Assembly (NCBI GenBank): GCA_002407675.1
Contig: DHNW01000027.1
Location: 101,121-165,120 of the forward strand
Reading direction: 5' to 3'
Length of the DNA stretch: 64,000 bases
From: Ruminococcaceae bacterium UBA5406
GTDB taxonomy: Bacteria > Bacillota > Clostridia > Oscillospirales > Acutalibacteraceae
The position numbers and the translations under genes were made by a program. Below the pieces are notes generated by a model. It was not told the DNA's origin. It searched no databases and saw nothing but the letters and a program-made list of their open reading frames with translations. Below, piece after piece: positions 43,161 through 51,541 of the stretch. The stretch's first letter is position 1; each line of letters begins with the position of its first letter.

Positions 43161-44042
43161 ATGAAACACGCGACGAATGGATACAAGGTTTTTACGGCTT
43201 TTAATATACTTTTCATGATCTTTGTCATTGTCATTACTTTATTCCCGTTCATCTATATGCTGGCGGTCTCTTTCAGCGGCAATTCGGCGGTCTTGCGGGG
43301 GGACGTCCTGTTTTACCCCATTGATTTTACGGTTACAGCGTACCGGAATATTATGAACGATGCGCAGTTCTGGGTAGGGTACCGCAACACCCTGATCTAT
43401 ACGGTCGGAGGAACGCTGATCTCCATGGCCATGACGGTGGCCTGTGCCTACCCGCTTTCCAAAAAGCAGCTCCCCGGCCGGGGACCCCTGCTGATGTTCA
43501 TGGTTTTCACCATGTATTTCGGCGGAGGGCTGATTCCTTTTTACCTGCTGGTCCGGTCGCTGCACCTCATCAATACAGTTTGGGCCATTTTGGTGCCCGG
43601 AGCCATCAGCGTTTACAACATGATTGTGATGAAAACGTTTTTTGAGGGGATCCCGCAGGATATTGAAGAAGCGGCTCAAATTGACGGACTCAGCTATATA
43701 GCAACGCTGTTTAAAATCGTGCTGCCGCTGTCTAAGCCGGTCATTGCCACCATTACGCTTTTTTATGCCGTTGGTTTTTGGAACGACTGGTTCAACGCAA
43801 TGATTTACCTGAACAGCAACAGTCTGTACCCGGTGACGCTGTACCTGCGCAACCTGCTGATGGGGGCGCAGCTTGCGGCTTCCAACGGGCAGGGCATCAC
43901 CAGCGGATCAGAAGCGGCAGTAGTCCCGCAGACCCTTCAGGCCGCAACCGTAGTTTTGGTTACGGTGCCGATCCTCTGCATCTATCCGTTTATCCAGAAA
44001 TACTTTGTCAAAGGCGTTATGCTCGGTTCCATTAAGGGATGA
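43161..44042 (+). CDS. Carbohydrate ABC transporter permease (LplC/YtcP-type)
   Basis: The 293-residue second permease has six predicted segments and an EAA loop (DIEEAAQIDGLSYIATLFKIVLP). It begins 15 nt after the first permease with CAGGAGGGG. N-terminal FPFIYMLAVSFSGNSAVLRG is typical of the YtcP/LplC branch that imports complex plant-derived oligosaccharides. Confidence 0.93.
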   Translation: MKHATNGYKVFTAFNILFMIFVIVITLFPFIYMLAVSFSGNSAVLRGDVLFYPIDFTVTAYRNIMNDAQFWVGYRNTLIYTVGGTLISMAMTVACAYPLSKKQLPGRGPLLMFMVFTMYFGGGLIPFYLLVRSLHLINTVWAILVPGAISVYNMIVMKTFFEGIPQDIEEAAQIDGLSYIATLFKIVLPLSKPVIATITLFYAVGFWNDWFNAMIYLNSNSLYPVTLYLRNLLMGAQLAASNGQGITSGSEAAVVPQTLQAATVVLVTVPILCIYPFIQKYFVKGVMLGSIKG

Positions 44043-44101
44043 TCCATTCATAAAAAACCGGTCTTCCGGTTTTAATAGGCACAAAAAAGGAGAATCAGAA
44101 C

Positions 44102-45742
44102 ATGGAAAAGGTAAAAATTCTGAAAAGATGTGTCAGTGCATGCCTGGCTGCAACTGTGGCCCTGGGGGCGGCCGGATGCTCTGGGGGAGGAGGAACCGGT
44201 TCGTCGAAACCAGCAGGGGGAGATGCCAGCGCCGCTTCGGCAGTGACCGTTTCAAAAAGCGGAAAAGTTTCGGATACACCGGTAACATTTACAATGCTGT
44301 ATGCAGATAATTCTACTTATCCATTTAAACAGAGCTGGGAAACGCTCAAGAAGATGAAAGAGCTGACCAATGTCAGCTTGAATGTAACGGTTGTGCCGGA
44401 CGCGGACTATCCTACGAAAGTCCAGCTTCTGCTCAATTCCGGCGATATACCGGATATCGTCTGCAACGGCGTCAGCGGTTCGGTGGAGGAGATGGCGCTG
44501 AACGGGAAACTGCTGTGCTTCAGCGATTACGTGAAAAGCATGCCGAATTTTCAGAAACTGGTAAAAAATTGTGACTTAAGCGCTCAGCTTGAAAACAGCG
44601 AGCTTTCAGACGGAAAAATGTACTCCCTGCCGGTGAATGTCGATGAAAAGCGGGTTCAGACGGAACAGTGGTTTGTGCGGAAAGACCTTTTTGACAAGAA
44701 CAATCTCACAATACCGACAACGTGGGATGAGTGCTATAAAGACATGAAAATTCTAAAGGCCAAATATCCCAAGATCATCCCGATCCAGAATATCTACGGC
44801 ACCGATGACCTGCTGTGCATGGTTGGGAGCAGCTTCGGAACGGTTGCGGGCTGGGATTCGGCCAACACCGGGTTTATGTATGACAAATCATCTGACAAGT
44901 GGATTCATGCGCCGACGAGCGATAATTATAAGGCCATGCTTCAGTTCCTCCATAAGCTTTACGCGGAAGGCATCCTTGACAAGGAATTCGTTACGCTGGA
45001 CACCACGACGTATGACCAGCGCATCCTAAAAGGGCAGACCATTATGTGGGACGGCTGGTTCGTCGGTGAAGTTTCTTACAACGAGGACGGCAAAAAGACC
45101 GATTCAAACTTTAATGTTGTTCCCATTCCGGCGCTTGCAGGGCCCAGCGGAAAAGCGGGCACCAAGGTGACGGGTTCGTGGGGCCACTCCATGATCTGTC
45201 CGGCTTCCGTAAAGGACAAAGAGTATTTTAACACGCTGATCCGGTGGCTTGACTGGATGTATTCCGAAGATGGAGCCAACCTGTTTTCCTGGGGTGTCAA
45301 AGGAGTTACCTATACGGAAAATTCCGACGGAACCAAGGCGTTTACAAGCAACATCATTTCCCCCACAAACCCTAAAGGGAGCAAATATCTCGACCGCGAC
45401 TACGGGTGCAACAACAATAATCTTTCCTTTGTTTTTCCGTATGATTACCTGAAAGCAACTTTCACAAAAGAAGACTCCGCGGTTCTGGATGAAGAAAGTC
45501 AAAAAAATATGCTGACGGATCCCCAGCCCTCCCTGAGGCTGACAAGTGACGAAAAGGAAGAGGAGAACCTTGTTTCCACCGCGCTGAAGGATTATGTGGA
45601 CGCGGAAAAAGAGAAATTTATCATGGGTAAGGAATCCTTTAACAACTGGGACGCTTATGTCAAAGAATGTGACCAGAAGGGAAGGAGCAAACTTTCAAAG
45701 CTCTACAACCAAGTCTGGCAGAGGCAGAAATCAGCTAAATAA
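44102..45742 (+). CDS. Extracellular solute-binding lipoprotein (LplA-type)
   Basis: The 546-residue protein has a lipoprotein signal (ATVALGAAGC, Cys26) and a large type 1 substrate-binding fold (YPFKQSWETLKKMKELTNV start; WDECYKDMKILKAKYPKIIPI). The size fits LplA-type binding proteins for oligosaccharides. It is last in the operon, before a terminator. The ligand is not predictable; the GH127 gene nearby suggests arabinofuranose-containing glycans. Confidence 0.92.
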   Translation: MEKVKILKRCVSACLAATVALGAAGCSGGGGTGSSKPAGGDASAASAVTVSKSGKVSDTPVTFTMLYADNSTYPFKQSWETLKKMKELTNVSLNVTVVPDADYPTKVQLLLNSGDIPDIVCNGVSGSVEEMALNGKLLCFSDYVKSMPNFQKLVKNCDLSAQLENSELSDGKMYSLPVNVDEKRVQTEQWFVRKDLFDKNNLTIPTTWDECYKDMKILKAKYPKIIPIQNIYGTDDLLCMVGSSFGTVAGWDSANTGFMYDKSSDKWIHAPTSDNYKAMLQFLHKLYAEGILDKEFVTLDTTTYDQRILKGQTIMWDGWFVGEVSYNEDGKKTDSNFNVVPIPALAGPSGKAGTKVTGSWGHSMICPASVKDKEYFNTLIRWLDWMYSEDGANLFSWGVKGVTYTENSDGTKAFTSNIISPTNPKGSKYLDRDYGCNNNNLSFVFPYDYLKATFTKEDSAVLDEESQKNMLTDPQPSLRLTSDEKEEENLVSTALKDYVDAEKEKFIMGKESFNNWDAYVKECDQKGRSKLSKLYNQVWQRQKSAK

Positions 45743-45757
45743 CAAGAGGCAAAACCA

Positions 45758-45802
45758 AAAACAAATCCCTGCGCTGTTTGCGCGGAGATTTGTTTATTTT
45801 TT
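45758..45802 (+). terminator. Terminator of the sugar ABC operon
   Basis: AAACAAATC...CTGCGC pairs with GCGCGG...GATTTGTTT around a 5-nt loop with a small mismatch, then TATTTTTT. Confidence 0.8.
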
Positions 45803-45824
45803 ATAATGGCGCGGAACGGTTCTC

Positions 45825-45853
45825 TTGACAATTATGTATACTTACTATACAAT
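45825..45853 (+). promoter_or_regulatory. Promoter of marR with overlapping palindromic operator
   Basis: TTGACA (45825-45830), 17-nt spacer, TACAAT (45848-45853). The perfect palindrome TGTATA-N5-TATACA (45835-45851) covers the spacer and -10. A near copy occurs before the MFS gene (46322-46338). Confidence 0.82.
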
Positions 45854-45874
45854 ATTCCGGGAGGGATGACAGCA

Positions 45875-46306
45875 ATGGAAATCAGCGAACTGTTTTTGAA
45901 CGTAATGAGCGAATTCTATGAAAATGACAGCCGGGCCAGAACCTTCGGCACCAGCACGGAACTTTACCACTCCGAAATTCACATGCTTCAGTGTATTGCC
46001 GAAAACCCGGAGCTGCACATCTCCGGGCTGGCACGGCTGCTGGGCGTCACCCGGGGGGCCGCGTCACAGACGGCTAAGCGGCTGGAACGAAAAGGGATGA
46101 TTGTCAAGGAATCAAGCCCCGGCGATAATAAAAAAATAATCCTCCGGCTGACCGCAGAAGGACAGACAGCCGCTAAAAACCATAAAGCCGCCCATGAAAA
46201 ATACCATGCGCTGATTTCAGGCATCCTTGCCGGTTCCAGTGCCTCTCAGCAACAATTTCTGAGTGATTTTCTGATCCGTTTCGAACAGTCCATGAAAGAA
46301 GGGTGA
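45875..46306 (+). CDS. MarR family transcriptional regulator
   Basis: The 143-residue protein has the MarR winged helix: HISGLARLLGVTRGAASQTAKRLERKGMI (about 51-80) and the wing SSPGDNKKIILRLTAEG. ATG 45875 is chosen, 9 nt after GGAGGG; an ATG at 45866 overlaps that site. It probably represses itself and the downstream MFS exporter via the TGTATA-N5-TATACA palindromes. The effector is unknown. Confidence 0.92.
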   Translation: MEISELFLNVMSEFYENDSRARTFGTSTELYHSEIHMLQCIAENPELHISGLARLLGVTRGAASQTAKRLERKGMIVKESSPGDNKKIILRLTAEGQTAAKNHKAAHEKYHALISGILAGSSASQQQFLSDFLIRFEQSMKEG

Positions 46307-46321
46307 TTTTTTCGCTGTTAT

Positions 46322-46338
46322 TGTATAGTACCTTTACA
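46322..46338 (+). promoter_or_regulatory. Second MarR operator candidate
   Basis: TGTATA-N5-TTTACA, one base from the perfect palindrome at 45835-45851, lying between marR and the MFS gene, 26 bp before the latter's start. It could act as a second repressor site or roadblock. Confidence 0.6.
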
Positions 46339-46363
46339 TAGATTCAGATGAAAGAAGTCTTTT

Positions 46364-47554
46364 GTGTTGGAACACAAAAAAAGTACGGATTTTATTTTAA
46401 CCAAACCGCTGATTTTTCTGATGGCAGTTGTCTGCGGTGTTTCTGTGGCAAACCTGTATTACATACAGCCGCTGGAAGCGCAGATTGCGGTGTCCTTTCA
46501 TGTCTCACAGAATGCGGCGGGGATTGCCGCCATGCTGACGCAAATCGGCTATGCGCTGGGGCTTCTGCTTTTCGTGCCCCTTGGGGATATGACGGAGCGC
46601 CGCTCCGTCATTCTGCGGATGCTGGCGCTGGTGGCCGTATCCCTGCTAATAGCCGGACTGTCTCCGTCCTATGCGGTATTGCTGATTGCCATGTTTGCAA
46701 TCGGCCTGACGACCATTGTCCCCCAGCTGGTTATTCCCTACGCGGCCCAGCTGTCGCGTCCGGAAGAACAGGGCAAGACAATCGGCGACGTAATGAGCGG
46801 CCTGCTGATCGGTATCCTTCTTTCCCGGGCTTTCAGCGGGCTGGTGGGGTCTGCCTTTGGGTGGCGGACCGTCTATCTGATTGCAACGGGCCTGATTTTG
46901 GTTCTTGCAGCCGTTATCCGCTGTATTTTTCCGACAAGCGAATCCCACGCGGATACGTCTTATCCAGACCTGCTCAAATCCATTCCCGGTCTTGTCAGAA
47001 GTCAGCGCCCTCTGCGAGAATCGGCTTTGAACGGCTTCTTTATGTTCGGTTCTTTCAGCGCTTTCTGGACGTCTTTGGTCTTTCTGCTGGAGACCCCGCA
47101 TTACCGTATGGGGGCAAGAGAGGCCGGTCTGTTTGGTTTCGCCGGTGTGGCGGGAGCGCTTGCCGCTCCGCTGATCGGCAAGGCGGCCGACCAGAAAAGC
47201 CCGCGTTTCACGGTCGGCATCGGTGTCATTCTTTCCACGCTGGCCTATCTGTTTTTCAGCTTTTTCGGCTTTCATATCTGGGGGCTGATTGTCGGTGTGG
47301 TTGTCCTGGATCTCGGGAACCAGTGCGGGCAGGTTTCCAATATGGCGCGGGTGCAGGCGCTTGGCGACCGTGCGCGCAGCCGGAACAATACCGTATTCAT
47401 GTTCTCGTACTTTATCGGCGGAGCCGCAGGATCTTTCCTGGGAACGCTGAGTTTTCAGAATTTCGGATGGTATGGCGTCTGTGCGGTTGGGCTTGCCTTT
47501 CAGCTTGCCGCCATCCTGATTCATTTTCTGGTTTATCGGAGACAAGAGACGTAA
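46364..47554 (+). CDS. MFS transporter, probable drug exporter
   Basis: The 396-residue protein has 12 predicted segments and the MFS loop motif GDMTERRSVILRM between segments 2 and 3. It belongs to the drug:H+ antiporter-like group. The start is GTG 46364 (TTG 46367 is alternative) after GAAAGAAG. The adjacent MarR gene and shared operator suggest substrate-induced efflux. A long overlapping frame exists but has no family features. Confidence 0.88.
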   Translation: MLEHKKSTDFILTKPLIFLMAVVCGVSVANLYYIQPLEAQIAVSFHVSQNAAGIAAMLTQIGYALGLLLFVPLGDMTERRSVILRMLALVAVSLLIAGLSPSYAVLLIAMFAIGLTTIVPQLVIPYAAQLSRPEEQGKTIGDVMSGLLIGILLSRAFSGLVGSAFGWRTVYLIATGLILVLAAVIRCIFPTSESHADTSYPDLLKSIPGLVRSQRPLRESALNGFFMFGSFSAFWTSLVFLLETPHYRMGAREAGLFGFAGVAGALAAPLIGKAADQKSPRFTVGIGVILSTLAYLFFSFFGFHIWGLIVGVVVLDLGNQCGQVSNMARVQALGDRARSRNNTVFMFSYFIGGAAGSFLGTLSFQNFGWYGVCAVGLAFQLAAILIHFLVYRRQET

Positions 47555-47561
47555 AATATGA

Positions 47562-47590
47562 TTGACTTTCATTTTAGACAAGTGTAAAAT
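47562..47590 (+). promoter_or_regulatory. Promoter of blaI-blaR1 with BlaI-type operator
   Basis: TTGACT (47562-47567), 17-nt spacer, TAAAAT (47585-47590). Positions 47571-47590 form a 20-bp imperfect palindrome (16 of 20 symmetric, core GACAAGTGT), similar to TACA/TGTA dyads bound by BlaI/MecI, placed so that bound repressor would block the promoter. Confidence 0.72.
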
Positions 47591-47628
47591 ACAGTTAAAG
47601 GCAAATGCCTAAAATGGAGGCGCATAGG

Positions 47629-48006
47629 ATGAGTCCATTAAAAAAACTGCCGGACACCGAATTCGAGATTATGAAAGTGGTTTGGGCAAATAAGCCGCCC
47701 ATTACCACGAACACGGTTATGGAACAGCTCGGCAAAGAACGCGGGTGGAAAGCACCGACCGTCATTTCCCTGATGCTCCGGCTGGTGAAGAAGGGCTTTC
47801 TGAGGACGGAAAAGAACGGCAAAGAAAGGGCGTACTTTCCTTTGGTGGCCAAGGAGGAGTATTTAAAATTCGAAACGGGAAATTTCATGAAACTTTACCA
47901 TGAAAACTCATTTCTCAGCCTGGTCAATACCCTGTATGACGGAAAGCGGCTCAGTGACAGGGACATTAAAGACCTGATGGAATGGGTGAAAAAACGGAGG
48001 CACTGA
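47629..48006 (+). CDS. BlaI/MecI/CopY family repressor
   Basis: The 125-residue protein has the BlaI winged helix (LPDTEFEIMKVVWANKPPITTNTVMEQL, KAPTVISLMLRLVKKGFL) and a C-terminal dimerisation region. Start ATG 47629, 8 nt after GGAGG. It is followed after 1 nt by a BlaR1-type protease, which would inactivate it upon signal. Confidence 0.93.
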   Translation: MSPLKKLPDTEFEIMKVVWANKPPITTNTVMEQLGKERGWKAPTVISLMLRLVKKGFLRTEKNGKERAYFPLVAKEEYLKFETGNFMKLYHENSFLSLVNTLYDGKRLSDRDIKDLMEWVKKRRH

Positions 48007-48007
48007 T

Positions 48008-49357
48008 ATGGGGGACTTTTTAGCGGCTTTGCTTGAATGCTCGGTTTCCATGTCGGTGCCTGCGCTTCTCCTGATGGCTTTAACTCCGCTGCTGTCGAAG
48101 CGATATTCTGCGAAATGGCTTTACTATGCATGGCTTGTAATCGTAGCTGGCCTGATTCTTCCTTTTCGGCCCTGTTTTACAGTTCCCGTATTCCGGATGA
48201 GTCCAGTCTACACCGCTGTTCAGCGGATTATCCCGGTCAATGCCGGCAGGATAGCAGATGCCGCGGACAGAACCGGTGCAGTGAATCAAGGCGCCGCAGC
48301 TGTTCCGTGGGTTCAGATAATCGGCGTTCTATGGCTTGCGGGCGCCGCCGTCTTTTTCATTTACCACGGCCTGCGGCATGCCCGTTTTCGCAGGCTGGTC
48401 AGGCGCTGGGGCAAACCGGCGGATGATCCTCAAATGCTCAGAGCGCTGGAACGTATAAAAGGGGACATAAATATCACGAAGCCGGTGAAGCTGCTGATAG
48501 CCCCCTGTGTTTCAAGCCCAATGATGACCGGTTTTCTGAATCCTGTTATCTTGCTTCCTCGGTCGGATTTTTCCCCGGATGAACTGCCGTATATTTTTCG
48601 GCATGAGCTGGTTCATTTCAAGCGAAAAGACCTGTGGTACAAAAGCATGGTCATTCTGGCAGCTGGAGTTCACTGGTTCAATCCCGTGGTTTATCTGATG
48701 GCAAAAGCCATTGCCCTACAGTGTGAAATTTCGTGTGACGCCGAAGTAGTGGGCGGGACCGGCCTGGAAGCCAGACAGCGGTACAGTGAAACCATACTTG
48801 GAGTTATTAAACAAAAGCCTAAAGCGCAGACGGCATTCTCAACAAATTTTTACAGCGGCAGAACGGGAGTTAAGAAACGTATTTTTTCCATTATGGATAC
48901 AAAAAAGAAAAAGGCCGGAATTCTCATTCTCTGCCTGCTCGTCATAGGGGTTTTGGGCACCGGAACAGTGCTTACCGCCGGCCGAAACGCCGGGAGCGGA
49001 TTGAAAACTTCCCAAATTGGGACTTCAGCCTCGGTTCAGAATATTGCTGGAAAGTGGGCCGAAGCGGTTAAAAAACGGGACGGTAAAGCGCAGTATCATC
49101 TGATGAGCCGCCAATGCCAGTCGGCTGTTTATGACGAATACTGTTCCTGTGGCTGGCAGACCGGCCAGTCCAGCCCATGGGTGGAAAGTTACCGGATTTC
49201 AGTGGATGGAAACCGTGCGGCAGTCATCTATCAGTATGCCGCCTCCACAGGCCCCGCCGGCACTTACAAACAGACCTTGTCCTTTGTAAAGCAGGACGGC
49301 CGACTTTTGATTGATAGTTTTTCCAGCCCGAAGGAAATCCCCGCGCAGGATGCGTGA
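48008..49357 (+). CDS. BlaR1-type M56 membrane metalloprotease with short extracytoplasmic domain
   Basis: The 449-residue protein has four membrane segments (about 10-27, 37-53, 100-118, 306-325) and an M56 zinc protease loop with HELVH (199-203) and the CEISCDAEVV zinc Glu region (~238). In BlaR1 a penicillin-binding domain follows; here the region after residue 335 is only ~115 residues and lacks the SxxK/KTG motifs. Instead it shows a small NTF2/DUF-like pattern (WAEAVKKRDGKAQYHLMSRQ...). The sensed ligand is probably not a beta-lactam bound by acylation. Pairs with the blaI-like gene. Confidence 0.85.
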   Translation: MGDFLAALLECSVSMSVPALLLMALTPLLSKRYSAKWLYYAWLVIVAGLILPFRPCFTVPVFRMSPVYTAVQRIIPVNAGRIADAADRTGAVNQGAAAVPWVQIIGVLWLAGAAVFFIYHGLRHARFRRLVRRWGKPADDPQMLRALERIKGDINITKPVKLLIAPCVSSPMMTGFLNPVILLPRSDFSPDELPYIFRHELVHFKRKDLWYKSMVILAAGVHWFNPVVYLMAKAIALQCEISCDAEVVGGTGLEARQRYSETILGVIKQKPKAQTAFSTNFYSGRTGVKKRIFSIMDTKKKKAGILILCLLVIGVLGTGTVLTAGRNAGSGLKTSQIGTSASVQNIAGKWAEAVKKRDGKAQYHLMSRQCQSAVYDEYCSCGWQTGQSSPWVESYRISVDGNRAAVIYQYAASTGPAGTYKQTLSFVKQDGRLLIDSFSSPKEIPAQDA

Positions 49358-49454
49358 AAATTTGCTTCTTAGAGCTTTTCAAGGATAAAATCATCCGGCA
49401 GCGGGTATCCGGCGCTTTGCCGGATGATTGGCTTTCATGTGCTTCGGCCTTTTT

Positions 49455-49904
49455 CTATATGCCGATTTTTTCAAATATTTGCTGTTTATACCGGTAATAA
49501 GTGTCCAGCTCATTCTGCTTTGTTGCAAATAGATCGAACTTCGATAATTGATGAAACGGGATGTTTTCTTTTTCGACATCAATTAATTTCGTTTGCTTCA
49601 TGTCGGATATTCGGTAGACCCCGAACGCAGATTGAGCGACCGGATAATACTGGGAATCCAAAAACGCGTCGGCTTTTTCGGCCGGATTCAGGGGCAGCTT
49701 TTTCAATAAAAGGATATAATCATTCTTCTTTTGCAGAGGGATATAAAAGCTTTCGCTTAGCAAGAGATGGCACTTTGGAGTGATTTTTTCGTTTTCAACG
49801 GTTTTGACCGTTTCTACAATCGTAATGGTTTTTCCTTTCAGCCCGGTGTTCCCTTTGTAAATGTCCGATATCGAAACCGGGGTGTAGAAGGCTTCGTCGG
49901 TTAT
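49455..49904 (-). pseudogene. 3' fragment of a secreted-protein gene fused behind a truncated ATPase gene
   Basis: An open frame of about 149 codons runs from just after a TAG (49907-49905) to 49455 with no proper start. It reads ITDEAFYTPVSISDIYKG...TIVETV, LLLSESFYIPLQKKNDYILLLKKLP..., the kind of beta-rich module ending in 'gekYiLfLk' found in secreted Firmicute proteins. Its 5' part with signal peptide is missing, replaced by the start of an ABC ATPase gene in another frame. A later in-frame ATG-less stretch could be translated only if reinitiation occurs. Confidence 0.6.
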
Positions 49905-49905
49905 C

Positions 49906-49995
49906 TATCCCTGATTCCAAAGAAAGGTTTATATGGGACAAAATTGTTTTCCCTTTTATAACTTTTGACATATTGCAGATTTCAACGGCTTTCAT
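49906..49995 (-). pseudogene. ABC transporter ATPase, 5' fragment only
   Basis: From ATG 49995 (GGAGCG upstream) the first 30 codons read MKAVEICNMSKVIKGKTILS and HINLSLESG, the standard first two strands of an ABC ATPase, compare the intact gene at 55394. It stops short of the Walker A motif; sequence after ~49906 belongs to another gene and frame. The permeases just upstream are therefore left without their own ATPase. Confidence 0.8.
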
Positions 49996-50015
49996 TCGTT
50001 TTCGCTCCTTTTATC

Positions 50016-50819
50016 TTATTCCATGATCAGTTCGGTCATATCTTTTTTGATAAAAAACCGCCTGTAAACTAGATAGCTGACGATGATAAAGGCTGTTAAT
50101 GCCAGCATAGACGGGAACAAAAAATAGTTTTGTATTGATCCCGATAAAGATATTTCCGAGCCGTTTATCATAATATGATCCGCATGCCATAAGTACATTT
50201 GATTGGCTGGCAAAATAAAATAGAGAATAGCGCCGTACTGAATGCTTTTGTTTAGGATTAGAATAATTATTGCAGGAAGAATATATAAGATGATGGTCAC
50301 GAAAAAACTTACTGCGTTTCCATTTTTCATGGATAAACTATTCTGTAGGAAAGCAAATTCATATAGGGTCAGCATATTCAAGAAGTACAGAGGCAAAATT
50401 AATTTGGCAAAAGAAACGTCCGTTAGATTCGGAAGGGCAAAAGCCTTTCCAACCGCAAAAGCAAAAACCAAAAGCCATAAATATACAATTGCAATGCAGA
50501 AAAATAACTGCAAAGCCTTATGAAACAGCCATTTCTGTTTGTTCCCGGAGCGAGTAAAAACATAAACATAGCTGATGACACATTCTGAGCGCCATAGATC
50601 AGAAAACATATAAATAAAGAATAAATTTGGCACAAAGAATTCAATTAAACCTAAAACGTTAATGGACTGTGAAAGGTAGAGACCGCCAAAATTCATGAGG
50701 TAATAAGTGCCTGCATTTTGACGGCCGCTTTTGCACAGGCTGGCATTGAACACGAATAAAAATGCATAAAGGACGGTTATTGAAATACAGCGGCGGGCAA
50801 GGGACCGGTATTGTTTCAT
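50016..50819 (-). CDS. ABC-2-like permease (R-S-G motif family), third of three
   Basis: The 267-residue membrane protein has about six predicted segments. A cytoplasmic-loop motif VFTRSGNKQKW (Arg90-Ser91-Gly92) matches the R-S-G element at the same position in the permeases at 51542 and 55387, which recalls DUF2705-type lantibiotic/peptide ABC permeases. ATG 50819 overlaps the preceding gene's stop (ATGA). The partner ATPase gene that follows is truncated. AT-rich codon use compared with the left half of the window. Confidence 0.7.
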   Translation of the reverse strand: MKQYRSLARRCISITVLYAFLFVFNASLCKSGRQNAGTYYLMNFGGLYLSQSINVLGLIEFFVPNLFFIYMFSDLWRSECVISYVYVFTRSGNKQKWLFHKALQLFFCIAIVYLWLLVFAFAVGKAFALPNLTDVSFAKLILPLYFLNMLTLYEFAFLQNSLSMKNGNAVSFFVTIILYILPAIIILILNKSIQYGAILYFILPANQMYLWHADHIMINGSEISLSGSIQNYFLFPSMLALTAFIIVSYLVYRRFFIKKDMTELIME

Positions 50820-51541
50820 TTTGACACCGCTTTCTGCAAATGATCCTGCTTCTTTAGGATCAGAAAACCGAAGATGATGAAAATCGTAAGGTAAGAGAGA
50901 GTCATGAGTAAAACAGGCCAATAAAATGACAAATCTTCGGGCCTGAAAGAAATGGAACAGAGAAGATAGATCGGGGGAAGGCCCACGTTTGCAGCGATGT
51001 AATCGTATGCGAACAGCAAATAGGTAACCGCGAATCCCAATATTAGCCTGCGGAAGAGACTGCTCCAGAAAATGTACATAACGGTAAATAAAGTAAACGC
51101 TGCTATCTGTAAAAAATAGCTTTTAAGAAAAAAGCTCCAATCTTGTATATAGTGAAAAAATTGATGAAAAAATGCCGCGCGGATTAGCAGGAGAACATAT
51201 AAAAAAGAAACGTATAAAGCGCTTTCAATAAACGAGGCAACCACTCGTCTCATCCAATAAGCATCTGTATTTTTGAATCTGTAAACGATACTGATATTCT
51301 GAAAATAATGAAAATTTGGCTGTAAATAAACCGCAAACAAAGGGAGAATGAAAAACAGCGCTGCAAACCAGAAAAAGAATCCGGCATAATTCGCAAGATA
51401 AAATTGGGGGTTCCTGCCCCAGAAAGGAAGCACCAGAATGTTTGGGTTAAAATAGGCAAATAAAGAATAAAGAAGCAGGAGAATTAGAACCGTTTTGCTT
51501 TCCTTTGCTGTGAACCGCATTTTTAAATAAGAACGCAGCAT
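50816..51541 (-). CDS. ABC-2-like permease, second of three
   Basis: The 241-residue protein has about six predicted segments rich in Phe/Tyr/Leu. At the position of the R-S-G motif it has YRFKNTDAYWMRR, a diverged form with the conserved aromatic and basic residues. It is flanked by coupled permease genes (ATG overlaps), so all three are likely one complex. No closer family is recognised. Confidence 0.65.
   Translation of the reverse strand: MLRSYLKMRFTAKESKTVLILLLLYSLFAYFNPNILVLPFWGRNPQFYLANYAGFFFWFAALFFILPLFAVYLQPNFHYFQNISIVYRFKNTDAYWMRRVVASFIESALYVSFLYVLLLIRAAFFHQFFHYIQDWSFFLKSYFLQIAAFTLFTVMYIFWSSLFRRLILGFAVTYLLFAYDYIAANVGLPPIYLLCSISFRPEDLSFYWPVLLMTLSYLTIFIIFGFLILKKQDHLQKAVSK

Noticed and set aside
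46348..47565. 405-codon plus-strand frame overlapping the MFS transporter
   Set aside because: Cys/Arg/Ser-rich with no membrane pattern, whereas the frame starting at 46364 gives a normal 12-segment transporter.
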